A stretch of 64,000 nt of DNA from an uncultured Alphaproteobacteria bacterium (GTDB taxonomy: Bacteria > Pseudomonadota > Alphaproteobacteria > Rhodobacterales > Rhodobacteraceae): positions 1 to 64,000 of the forward strand of contig CACAMI010000008.1 in NCBI GenBank assembly GCA_902533625.1. Reading direction: 5' to 3'. Position numbers and translations under genes: made by a program. Of the stretch, positions 1 through 7,575 are shown piece by piece. Positions within the stretch are counted from its first letter, which is position 1, and the number at the start of each line of letters is the position of its first letter. The notes beneath the pieces were generated by a model. That model saw only the letters and a program-made list of their open reading frames with translations. It was not told the DNA's origin and did no database searches.

Positions 1-1
1 T

Positions 2-523
2 GACGGCTTAAAGACAGGCTATACGAAAGAGGCAGGTTACGGTTTTATTGGTGCAGTAGAAGAAAATGGGAGGAGAGTCACATTTATTTTGACTGGACTA
101 AGCTCAGTAAAGCAACGATTTAAAGAGGCAGATAAGATGGCCAAATGGGCCCTAAGAGACTTCAATATCTTCACTTTAGCCAACGCAGGAGATGTATTTA
201 TTAATTTGCCCGTCTGGATTGGATCCGAAAATTCTGTAAACCTTGAAGTATCTGAAGCAATTAAAGTGCTTGCTCCAGCTTACTCACAGTCAAGATTTAA
301 TGCAATGATTGTAACAAAATCTCCCTTGTCTGCGCCCATAAAAAAAGGCGAGGTTCTAGGTGAATTGATAATAGATGTTCCTAGATCAGATGACATCAAC
401 CAATTCAAGAAGGTATCCTTTCCTTTGGTAGCAAGCCAGGAAATTGCAAGTGGTGGTATCATTTCGAGGTCTAAAGCGGCACTAACAAAGATTTATTCTC
501 TTTTATTTGGAATGGACAATTAA
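2..523 (+). CDS. D-alanyl-D-alanine carboxypeptidase, C-terminal part
   Basis: This is the 3' part of a penicillin-binding-protein-5-type D,D-carboxypeptidase (peptidase S11), which trims the terminal D-Ala from peptidoglycan stem peptides in the periplasm. The open frame runs in from the left edge and begins with DGLKTGYTKEAGYG, which holds the KTG motif that closes the S11 active site. The SxxK and SxN motifs lie outside the window. The remaining C-terminal part resembles the beta-rich PBP5 C-terminal domain, with a hydrophobic segment near the end (IYSLLFGM) that may be a membrane anchor. It ends 2 nt before tmk, so the two are probably cotranscribed. The apparent internal start at 89 is only a TTG inside the frame. 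Confidence 0.9.
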   Translation, partial: DGLKTGYTKEAGYGFIGAVEENGRRVTFILTGLSSVKQRFKEADKMAKWALRDFNIFTLANAGDVFINLPVWIGSENSVNLEVSEAIKVLAPAYSQSRFNAMIVTKSPLSAPIKKGEVLGELIIDVPRSDDINQFKKVSFPLVASQEIASGGIISRSKAALTKIYSLLFGMDN

Positions 524-525
524 AA

Positions 526-1155
526 GTGAGAGGCCTGTTTATTACTTTTGAAGGCATTGACGGATCGGGGAAAACTACCCAAATAAATCACTTCGAAAAA
601 TATATAGCTGACAGTGGAATTGACTATATAAAAACTAGAGAACCAGGAGGTTCTAAAGGGGCCGAAGAAATAAGATCATTACTGGTAAAGGGAAAAACAT
701 CTAGGTGGTCTCCAGAAACAGAAATTTTGCTTTTCTTTGCATCCCGTAGGGACCATATGGAGAAAACTATTACGCCCGCTCTTGAAGCTGGAAAGATAGT
801 GATTTGTGATAGATTCACTGATTCTTCCAGAATTTATCAAGGTTTAGCCAGATCTGGAGCTGTTTCAAAAGTTGATGAACTCCATAAAATGATGATTGGC
901 TTAGAACCAGATCTGACTTTCATCTTAGACATTGAGCCTAGGTTGGCTCTAAAGCGTGGCTTGGCCCGAATGTCTGGAGAAGATAGATTTGAGGATTTTG
1001 GTGAAGAATTTCAGAAAAAAGCACGGAAAGGATTTCTAAAACTTTCCAAAGAATTTCCTATTAGATGTAAATTAATTAATGCAGATAGAGAACCTTCAAA
1101 GATTTCCAAAGATATAATAAATCAATACAAAAACTTAGCTCAGGCTAAAATTTGA
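526..1155 (+). CDS. tmk: thymidylate kinase
   Basis: Cytoplasmic dTMP kinase, which phosphorylates dTMP to dTDP for DNA synthesis. At 209 aa it has normal family length. Residues 10-18 are the P-loop GIDGSGKTT, residues 38-42 give REPGG, the DRF motif (ICDRFTDSS) lies near residue 94, and a LID-like segment RMSGEDRFED follows near residue 147. The start is GTG, 2 nt after the carboxypeptidase stop. This dac-tmk-holB-tatD order is a familiar alphaproteobacterial housekeeping string, which supports the call. Confidence 0.97.
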   Translation: MRGLFITFEGIDGSGKTTQINHFEKYIADSGIDYIKTREPGGSKGAEEIRSLLVKGKTSRWSPETEILLFFASRRDHMEKTITPALEAGKIVICDRFTDSSRIYQGLARSGAVSKVDELHKMMIGLEPDLTFILDIEPRLALKRGLARMSGEDRFEDFGEEFQKKARKGFLKLSKEFPIRCKLINADREPSKISKDIINQYKNLAQAKI

Positions 1156-1170
1156 AAAAAGGGTAAAAAA

Positions 1171-2208
1171 ATAGAAACAACGCTACAACCGTCCGGCCAG
1201 CTGCATGGACATGAAAAGCCTATTGAACAACTGGTAAAATATTATAATACAAGAAAGGTGCCTCAAAGTATTATTTTTTCCGGACCTAAGGGCATTGGAA
1301 AATCCAAACTTGCCTTAACATTCTCTGAACAGCTTCTGCAAGATAAGAAGTCTATCACATCTCATGACTTACTCTCTAATTTTGACACAAGTTCTAACTC
1401 CAAAAAAGTATATATTTGCAAAAGAGAATTTGATGAGGCAACTAATAAATACAAATCTGCAATTAGCATAGACCAAATAAGAAAAATGAAAGAGTTTTTT
1501 TCCTTATCTCAAACAGAATATAATTGGAGAATTGCAATAATTGATGCAGCTGATGAAATGAATGAATCCAGTTCCAATGCAATCTTAAAGCTACTTGAAG
1601 AACCCCCAAATAAATCAATAATAATACTAATCAGCCACAATTATTATAGCCTCAAATCAACCATAATCTCTCGGTGCCAAAAAATTACATTAAGACCATT
1701 AAATGAGAATGAAATGGGTAAATTTCTCAGCAAAGAAGTTAACAATCAACAAGAGATTAATCTAATCTCATCCTTATCTGAAGGAATTCCTTCACTTGCT
1801 TTAAGCTTAACTAATGAAGAAACACTGAACACTTATAACCGATTAATTGATTTAGTTAGTAATACAGAAAATTCTACCCAATCTCAAATTTTTGATTTAA
1901 TCGAATCTCAGAAATCTGGAAATCAGAGTGAAGCAAGTTTAGATCTCATTGATCTAATATTGATTTTAATTCGTAGGGTAATTAGAAGCTTGCTAAATGA
2001 TGAAGAATTAATAACCAATGATATAGAAAGTCAAATGTTCGGAAAAATTGTTGATCAAAGCAACATGACAATAATTTTGGCAGAACTTTACCTAGATTTG
2101 GAACAAACAATAGCCAGAGCCAAAAGGGTAAATATTGAAAAGGCTGATATATCTTTGAATTGCCTCACTAAGCTCAAAACAGTCTTTAGGGGAAAAATAT
2201 GTCTATAA
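1171..2208 (+). CDS. holB: DNA polymerase III delta' subunit (probable AUA start)
   Basis: Clamp-loader delta' subunit, an AAA+ protein that helps load the beta clamp. The Walker A motif GPKGIGKS lies at about residues 38-45. The alphaproteobacterial HolB blocks ISIDQIRKMKEFF, IAIIDAADEMN, NAILKLLEEPP and SRCQKITLRPL are all clear. The first ATG/GTG/TTG in frame is the GTG at 1258, but the frame is open back to the tmk stop and encodes the conserved LHGHEKPIEQL block just upstream. A GGG Shine-Dalgarno core at 1161-1163 sits 7 nt before an ATA at 1171, giving a 345-residue protein of normal length. I therefore favour ATA 1171; CTG at 1201 is the alternative. The 3' end overlaps tatD by 10 nt. 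Confidence 0.9.
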   Translation: METTLQPSGQLHGHEKPIEQLVKYYNTRKVPQSIIFSGPKGIGKSKLALTFSEQLLQDKKSITSHDLLSNFDTSSNSKKVYICKREFDEATNKYKSAISIDQIRKMKEFFSLSQTEYNWRIAIIDAADEMNESSSNAILKLLEEPPNKSIIILISHNYYSLKSTIISRCQKITLRPLNENEMGKFLSKEVNNQQEINLISSLSEGIPSLALSLTNEETLNTYNRLIDLVSNTENSTQSQIFDLIESQKSGNQSEASLDLIDLILILIRRVIRSLLNDEELITNDIESQMFGKIVDQSNMTIILAELYLDLEQTIARAKRVNIEKADISLNCLTKLKTVFRGKICL

Positions 2209-2996
2209 TCTTACCAGAAATTGTAGACAGCCACTGCCATTTAGATTTTCCTGAACTACTAAAAGACATAGATAATGTGGTATTTAGAGCGAAAAGAAGA
2301 GGGGTATGCAAGTTTGTAACTATTTGCACCAAAGAAGAAGATCTAGAAAAAGTGATAAGCTTGGCAGAAAGTTTCAAAGAGATATATTTCGCTTTTGGAT
2401 TACATCCCATGAATGTTTCAGACTCAAGTAAAATCTCTTTAGAATCTTTGCTAGAAGCCGCAAAGCACCCAAAAATGATAGGTATTGGAGAAACTGGACT
2501 CGACTACTACTACACAGTGGAAACAAAAGAGCTGCAAATTGAAAGTTTAATAACCCATATAGTAGCGGCACGGAAAACGAACCTTCCCCTTATAATCCAT
2601 TCAAGAAGCGCCGATGAAGATATGGAGAATATTCTTGTAGCAGAATTTGACAGGGAACCCTTTAAGTGTGTAATGCACTGCTTTTCTTCGGGAGAAAAAT
2701 TGGCTAGAGTTACTACTGAGCTTGGATTTTACTTATCTATGTCAGGCATAGTTACCTTTCCAAAAAGCGAAGATCTTCGAAAAATTTTTTCTAAAATAGA
2801 TAAAAATCGTATACTATTAGAAACCGATAGTCCATATTTAGCGCCTGTACCAAACAGAGGTAAAAAAAACGAACCGGCATTTACAGCTGATACTGCAAAA
2901 GTTGGAGCAGAGATTTTTAAGCTAAACGAATATGACTTTCGGCGATTAACAACTGAAAACTTCTACAACCTTTTTGAAAAAGTAGGAAAACCGTAG
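2199..2996 (+). CDS. tatD: TatD family metal-dependent hydrolase / DNase
   Basis: TatD-type TIM-barrel hydrolase, a family with metal-dependent nuclease activity. Metal-ligand motifs are in order: DSHCHLDF near the N-terminus, GIGETGLDYYY around residue 90, IIHSR around residue 131, MHCFSSG around residue 158 and LLETDSPYLAP around residue 207. At 265 aa it has typical length. The ATG lies within the end of holB (10-nt overlap), so the genes are translationally coupled. Its physiological substrate cannot be told from sequence. Confidence 0.93.
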   Translation: MSIILPEIVDSHCHLDFPELLKDIDNVVFRAKRRGVCKFVTICTKEEDLEKVISLAESFKEIYFAFGLHPMNVSDSSKISLESLLEAAKHPKMIGIGETGLDYYYTVETKELQIESLITHIVAARKTNLPLIIHSRSADEDMENILVAEFDREPFKCVMHCFSSGEKLARVTTELGFYLSMSGIVTFPKSEDLRKIFSKIDKNRILLETDSPYLAPVPNRGKKNEPAFTADTAKVGAEIFKLNEYDFRRLTTENFYNLFEKVGKP

Positions 2997-2997
2997 C

Positions 2998-3798
2998 TTG
3001 GATAAAATGTTATTTACAGTGCTGGGATGTGGAGCTTCAGGTGGAGTGCCTAGGCTTGGAAATAATTGGGGTGCATGTGATCCAAAAAATATTAGAAATC
3101 ACAGGCTTAGATGTTCCTTATTAGTTGAAAAAAAAATGAATTCAAAAAAGACAGTAGCTCTTATTGATACTGGGCCAGACATGAGAAAGCAGCTTCTTAA
3201 AGCAAAAGTGGAAGACCTTGACGGAATAATCTACACCCACTCTCATGCTGACCATGTGCACGGAATTGATGATCTAAGAATGCTGGTATATAAGCGCCGC
3301 GCACGTCTCCCCGTATATGCTGATGAAACAACAAGTAAAAGGCTAAAGGAGGGGTTTGGCTATATATTTAGCCAACCAAAAGGCAGCAACTATCCCGCCA
3401 TACTTGACTTAAAAAAACTTAATAAACCAACTAAAATAAATGGTCCTGCTGGGGACATTATCTTTGAACCATTGGAAGTAAAGCATGGCGAAACTGATGC
3501 ATTAGGGTTTAAGATTGGAAATTTGGCTTATATACCAGACGTTTCAGAAATCTATAAAGAAACTTGGGAGAAAATTTTAGGCATTGATACCCTAATTATC
3601 GATGCCTTAAGATATGATCCTCACCCTTCGCATAGTCACGTGTCCCAAACCCTTGAGTGGATAGAAATGTTAAAACCAAAAAAAACTTATCTTATAAATC
3701 TAAATATCGAACTTGATTACGAAAAATTATCTCGTGAAATTCCTGAAAATGTTTCTGTATGCTATGATATGTTAAGGATAACTCAGAAAATCATATGA
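2998..3798 (+). CDS. MBL-fold metallo-hydrolase, PhnP-like
   Basis: Metallo-beta-lactamase-fold hydrolase that commonly follows tatD in Alphaproteobacteria. Residues 81-86 are HSHADH, the binuclear zinc motif, followed by the later ligands (KHGE, YIPDVSE, HPSHSH). The N-terminal GCGASGGVPRLGN block resembles PhnP and related phosphodiesterases, so a phosphodiester substrate is plausible but not shown. The longest frame begins with a TTG at 2998, 1 nt after the tatD stop; the ATG at 3007 (MLFTVLG) is an equally good start. It overlaps the next gene by 4 nt (ATGA), indicating an operon. Confidence 0.88.
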   Translation: MDKMLFTVLGCGASGGVPRLGNNWGACDPKNIRNHRLRCSLLVEKKMNSKKTVALIDTGPDMRKQLLKAKVEDLDGIIYTHSHADHVHGIDDLRMLVYKRRARLPVYADETTSKRLKEGFGYIFSQPKGSNYPAILDLKKLNKPTKINGPAGDIIFEPLEVKHGETDALGFKIGNLAYIPDVSEIYKETWEKILGIDTLIIDALRYDPHPSHSHVSQTLEWIEMLKPKKTYLINLNIELDYEKLSREIPENVSVCYDMLRITQKII

Positions 3799-4736
3799 TT
3801 TTTACTATCCTTGAAATTGTAGCACCTGTTTTTATACTTATAATCATAGGGTACTTAGCGGCTCATCTAAAAATAATAGATGGGAAAGTTGGCAATGGAA
3901 TAACAAAATTTGCACAACAAATTGCCCTACCATGCCTTCTTTTTATAAATATTGCTGAAATTAATTTATCTGAAGCATCACCTGTAGCAATGCTCTGGAG
4001 TTATTATATTGGGGCATCCTGTTGTATGTTGATTGGAACAAGTGTCGCATACTTCATCTTTAAATTAAGTCCCCAAGACTCAGTAGTATTGGGATTCTGT
4101 GCACTTTTCTCTAATGCACTACTACTCGGCCTTCCTATAACAGAGCGAGCTTTTGGTGAAAGTAACCTTGCAGGAAACTATTCGATAATAGCGTTACAGG
4201 CCCCATTTTGTTATCTCCTAGGGATCACTGTTATGGAATTAGTATCAATTGAAAAAAGTACCTTTTATGAAATATTCAAAAAAATATTAAAAAATATCAT
4301 TTCAAATGCTCTCTTTATAGGTATCGCACTTGGGGCGGCCTTTAATTTAGGAAATTTAACATTACCAACATCACTTCAAGAACCTGTAAATTTACTAGCA
4401 ACCGCCGCGATACCTACAGCCCTATTTGGACTTGGTGTAGTTCTCCATCAATACAAATTAGTGAACAATATTAAAGAAGTATGTTCAATAAGTTTAATCT
4501 CACTATTTTTACACCCTGCGCTAGTATACTTTTTTGCTACAAATGTTTACGAAGTCTCAGAAGTAAATTTAAGGAGTGCACTAATAACCGCGGCGATGGC
4601 TCCAGGAGTTAACGCCTATCTATTTAGTGTTCTTTATAATAGGGAGAGTCCACTTGTAGCCAGCACTATCCTTTTTTCCACAATCCTTGCTATTTTTACT
4701 TCGTCAGTCTGGCTATTATTTCTTGGAACAACTTAG
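3795..4736 (+). CDS. AEC family transporter
   Basis: Inner-membrane carrier of the auxin-efflux-carrier family, usually exporting or exchanging organic acids or small amphipathic molecules. The 313-residue protein is almost wholly hydrophobic, with about ten predicted membrane segments. It has the typical AEC start (LEIVAPVFILIIIGYLAA) and the conserved ALPCLLF-like and NALLLGLPI segments in the N-terminal half. It is coupled by a 4-nt overlap to the MBL hydrolase and ends the left-hand operon. The downstream 57 nt hold only short inverted repeats before the convergent methyltransferase gene. Confidence 0.88.
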   Translation: MIFTILEIVAPVFILIIIGYLAAHLKIIDGKVGNGITKFAQQIALPCLLFINIAEINLSEASPVAMLWSYYIGASCCMLIGTSVAYFIFKLSPQDSVVLGFCALFSNALLLGLPITERAFGESNLAGNYSIIALQAPFCYLLGITVMELVSIEKSTFYEIFKKILKNIISNALFIGIALGAAFNLGNLTLPTSLQEPVNLLATAAIPTALFGLGVVLHQYKLVNNIKEVCSISLISLFLHPALVYFFATNVYEVSEVNLRSALITAAMAPGVNAYLFSVLYNRESPLVASTILFSTILAIFTSSVWLLFLGTT

Positions 4737-4793
4737 GAAAGATTATAGCACTTAAAACCACAATTATTGTGATCACTAAATGTGATTACAAAA

Positions 4794-5936
4794 TTAAACC
4801 TTCTCGATTTCCATTACTATATGTATATAATCCATTGCATGACCATCAGGATTGCAAGCCACCTCATTTTCATAATTCTCATAAAAGCTGTCAACAATCT
4901 GATCTATTTCCCCCGGATCTCTTCCAACTAGTGCTGTGCGAAATACCGTTTCTGACCAACTCCTTGTGGTGGGAATCAGACTTTTTGCGTACTCGGATGG
5001 TGTCATAGTATTTTTTTTGGTCTCGTAATTTTCTCGGTAAGGGCATTTTGTTAATCTTGTTGAGCAAGAATTTAATCTGAGTCCCACTTTTTCTACCAAA
5101 CTATTACTTTCAGAGAATGGCCGGCAGAACTCCTCTACGGTCCTATAATGTTGAGGAAAAGTTGCAGATACATATTCTTCCTCATTTATTATTCCGTTTT
5201 TTAGGTGCCCATACCAATGATCACGAAACTTTTCAAACATTGAGTGACCTCCAGTATTGCCTAAATATTGGCCCTTTTCATCTATACCAAAATTTATGCA
5301 TATAAATTTTCCACCAGACATAAGTTCCTTTCCTCTAGCCAATAAAATTGACTCCCAATCATTAAGTGCCTGTTCCTCAAATTTCATCCTTTCACCAGAA
5401 TCTGCACCCACCATATGAACATGATCCTTAATTTGGCACGGTTTCTCAGATACATAGTGCATTGCAGTTGCCGAAAAACCCAAGCTTAAGGTCTCACTGG
5501 GCATAAGCTGCTTGTGAAAACCGGTACCACATCCATGGACAAATATATCATCAAACTTATCCTGATAGGCGAGCTCAGAATTTTTGCCCATTCCCTGCAT
5601 GGATTTGAACAAAGTGGAAAAGTCATTGGATGCCAAGTCCGTATAAATCATCTCTATAGGCCGATTATCCCCACTCTCTCGAATTAATTGCACAACATTA
5701 TACCAAAGCTCCTGGCTGGTTCCTCCATCAGCGCATCCAAAATCTGCAAACCTCAATATTTCTGACTTTGGAAGGCTATTTAGTGCCCTTTCTAATAATT
5801 TCTGAGTTGCATCAATAGCTATCTTCGCCCCAGCTGTTTTCTGAGAATAATACCCCGAACCCCTCATTGCTAACACAGACTGAGTATTTAAATTTTCTCC
5901 ATTTTTTTTCTGCATAGTAAAGTCTTCCAAAGTCAT
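4794..5936 (-). CDS. SABATH-type SAM-dependent carboxyl methyltransferase
   Basis: Cytoplasmic S-adenosylmethionine-dependent methyltransferase with the layout of the SABATH family (Methyltransf_7), which in plants methylates carboxyl groups of small acids such as salicylate or jasmonate. Features seen are an N-terminal MRGSGYYSQ stretch (like the substrate/SAM-binding region), the SAM motif ADFGCADGG near residues 64-72, IYTDLASNDF, the family segment LGFSATAMHYVS, and a long all-alpha insertion with FRDHWYGHL. I chose ATG 5936 (380 aa) over the longer frame from 5996 because AGGA lies 9 nt upstream and the extra 20 residues look like intergenic translation. It is transcribed divergently from an NTF2-like gene. 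The acid substrate is unknown. Confidence 0.85.
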   Translation of the reverse strand: MTLEDFTMQKKNGENLNTQSVLAMRGSGYYSQKTAGAKIAIDATQKLLERALNSLPKSEILRFADFGCADGGTSQELWYNVVQLIRESGDNRPIEMIYTDLASNDFSTLFKSMQGMGKNSELAYQDKFDDIFVHGCGTGFHKQLMPSETLSLGFSATAMHYVSEKPCQIKDHVHMVGADSGERMKFEEQALNDWESILLARGKELMSGGKFICINFGIDEKGQYLGNTGGHSMFEKFRDHWYGHLKNGIINEEEYVSATFPQHYRTVEEFCRPFSESNSLVEKVGLRLNSCSTRLTKCPYRENYETKKNTMTPSEYAKSLIPTTRSWSETVFRTALVGRDPGEIDQIVDSFYENYENEVACNPDGHAMDYIHIVMEIEKV

Positions 5937-6011
5937 TGAATTTATTCCTAAATTGGCTTTAAAATAACCATATAAAATGACAGTGTTCAATTGCAAAATC
6001 AGGAATCATAA

Positions 6012-6386
6012 ATGAATAAGGATAAGAAAAAAATAGAGCACACAATTCAAACCTATTATGACAGCATGTATTTTTCAAATGGAGACTTGGTAAGAAAAAT
6101 TTTTCATCAAGACGCTAAAATTACTGGATACTTAAACAACAAACTACTCAGACAGTCCGTCGAGGATTTTGCGTCCTTTGTTGAGCATCAAAAGCCATCA
6201 CCAAAAGAAAAAGAAGACAAAATTATTTTAGAAATCCTCTCAATGGACATAGAAAAAACAACAGCTGTTGCTAAAGTAAGAGATAATTATCTAGGAATGA
6301 TTTTTATTGACACTCTTTCCTTAATAAAAATAGGAAACAACTGGCAAATCTATAATAAACTATTTGAAGTGGACGAAAAGGCCTAA
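6012..6386 (+). CDS. NTF2-like / lumazine-binding-like protein
   Basis: Small (124 aa) protein of the nuclear transport factor 2-like fold, closest in pattern to the putative lumazine-binding group. It has an N-terminal helix (IEHTIQTYYDSMYFSNGD), a central FHQDAKITGY turn and a C-terminal strand DTLSLIKIGNNWQIYNKLFEV, which is a classic NTF2-like ending. Proteins of this fold bind or transform small hydrophobic ligands, but the ligand here is unknown. It is divergent from the SABATH methyltransferase (75-nt gap), so a shared promoter region and a linked role are possible. Confidence 0.75.
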   Translation: MNKDKKKIEHTIQTYYDSMYFSNGDLVRKIFHQDAKITGYLNNKLLRQSVEDFASFVEHQKPSPKEKEDKIILEILSMDIEKTTAVAKVRDNYLGMIFIDTLSLIKIGNNWQIYNKLFEVDEKA

Positions 6387-6404
6387 CTTGACAGATAGGA
6401 CTTT

Positions 6405-6695
6405 CTAAGAGGAATGTATAACTTTTGTCTCGTACGCGATTTCCTTAGGAGCCAAAGAATTGGGCAAGCGTGATTGTGCCGAAAGAAATTTTCGAACCTC
6501 ATTCATATGGTCTTTATCCTTATATTCCCAAACTGAAACCACCTGATTTGGCTGTGAAATGCTTTGAGATATGGTAAACTTTGCATCAAGACTAGCTTTG
6601 TTTAAACCATCCTTGGTGTTTGCCCCTATAGAAAGAAATAATTCTGCATGCTCTAAATTTTGAAAAGTTCGTACCGTAACTCTTATAATTGCCAT
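6405..6695 (-). CDS. small ABM-like (ferredoxin-fold) protein, subfamily C
   Basis: A 96-residue protein of the dimeric alpha/beta-barrel type. The hallmark is a central strand with an aromatic/charged turn (VVSVWEYKDKDHM) in the middle of the chain, as in antibiotic-biosynthesis-monooxygenase-like and NIPSNAP-like proteins. The start has a good ribosome site (GAGGT, 6 nt spacing). The C-terminal half resembles the protein at 27028-27372: both have PNxxxxxWxxKxKxH followed by LAPK, so they are probably paralogs. It follows two other small genes on the same strand. No function can be assigned. Confidence 0.65.
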   Translation of the reverse strand: MAIIRVTVRTFQNLEHAELFLSIGANTKDGLNKASLDAKFTISQSISQPNQVVSVWEYKDKDHMNEVRKFLSAQSRLPNSLAPKEIAYETKVIHSS

Positions 6696-6735
6696 TAGTA
6701 TACCTCAAAAAAAATATAGTTTAATATTAAACTAA

Positions 6736-6993
6736 CTATTCTCCACTCTCACCTTCAATAATGGCAACTTTAGCCATAGCTTGCTCTTTTAACCCCTGCA
6801 TAGCTTTTAAAACCTCAATTTTTTGGCCAGCTTCTTCTTTGTTAGGAAAAGTTTCTAATATAAATCCACTATTATCAGTAGACTTAAAAAGACGTCGTGT
6901 GTTTTGACCTTCTTCGTAAGATTTTGCCACAGCTTCAACCACTGACCACAAGGAAGGCGCCAAGAGAGTAAAGGTGATTAGCCTCCCATACAT
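6736..6993 (-). CDS. small ABM-like protein, subfamily B
   Basis: An 85-residue protein of unknown function. Its middle and end (LFKSTDNSGFILETF, then KEEAGQKIEVL and VAIIEGE) align without gaps to the protein at 19547-19837 (IFKMSSNSGFVVSRF, KIEADKIMSIM, IKLIEGP), so the two are paralogs. Predicted strands and helices alternate as in a single ferredoxin-like domain. The ATG overlaps the stop of the upstream GYD-like gene by 1 nt (TAATG), so the two are translationally coupled. Confidence 0.65.
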   Translation of the reverse strand: MYGRLITFTLLAPSLWSVVEAVAKSYEEGQNTRRLFKSTDNSGFILETFPNKEEAGQKIEVLKAMQGLKEQAMAKVAIIEGESGE

Positions 6994-7343
6994 TAACCGT
7001 CCCCCGCAAGCTGCATAGACGTAACATATGAATTAACACCATCATGTGCTTTTTCATAAATTTTCTTATATTCATGTGACTCATATGCTCTAGACCAATG
7101 CATACTATCCCAAGTACCTGAAGAAAATACTACAGCCGAAAGTGCTTCAACATCAGAATCATTTTCAGCCTCTACTATGCTAAAAAAATTGAAACTCTCA
7201 CTACTTGTAAATAAAAACTCCCTAATCTTTATATTAAACTGATCAAGCATAGGCTTTACAACATCTATTCTATTTTGAGGTTTACTAACCATGCCGGACG
7301 CATATTCTGAATTACTTCGTCCGTATACAATATAAGTTTTCAT
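6993..7343 (-). CDS. GYD domain-like protein
   Basis: A 116-residue protein resembling GYD-domain proteins, small soluble proteins with a ferredoxin-like fold and no firmly known reaction. It begins with a strand (MKTYIVYGRSN), has an NRIDVVKPMLDQFN helix, and then a FNFFSIVEAENDSDVEALSAVVFSSGTW-type pattern, where the family usually has a tyrosine-aspartate turn and a residue pair after the second strand. The ribosome site is GGAG, 8 nt before ATG. It heads a three-gene minus-strand group of small ferredoxin-like proteins ending at 6405. Confidence 0.6.
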   Translation of the reverse strand: MKTYIVYGRSNSEYASGMVSKPQNRIDVVKPMLDQFNIKIREFLFTSSESFNFFSIVEAENDSDVEALSAVVFSSGTWDSMHWSRAYESHEYKKIYEKAHDGVNSYVTSMQLAGDG

Positions 7344-7575
7344 TTAAAATACTCCATCCAAAAATTTGCTATTTAAAATTAGTTCAATTTTAATATCTAA
7401 AACTTTTTTATATACTTAAAAAGGTTTAAATTAAGATTAACCAATTTCCTTAACCATTTAGACATCAATACTAATAACTATGCAAATAAAGATTCCAATT
7501 AAAAATAGTTGCTTTATGGATTAGAAGCATCAATTTACCACAGTTGAAACATAAACTTTAATAAAGGAATTAAGC

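Noticed and set aside
89-523. Apparent complete gene starting at TTG 89
   Set aside because: The frame is open to the left edge and encodes the KTG motif of a D,D-carboxypeptidase, so this is the 3' end of a longer gene.
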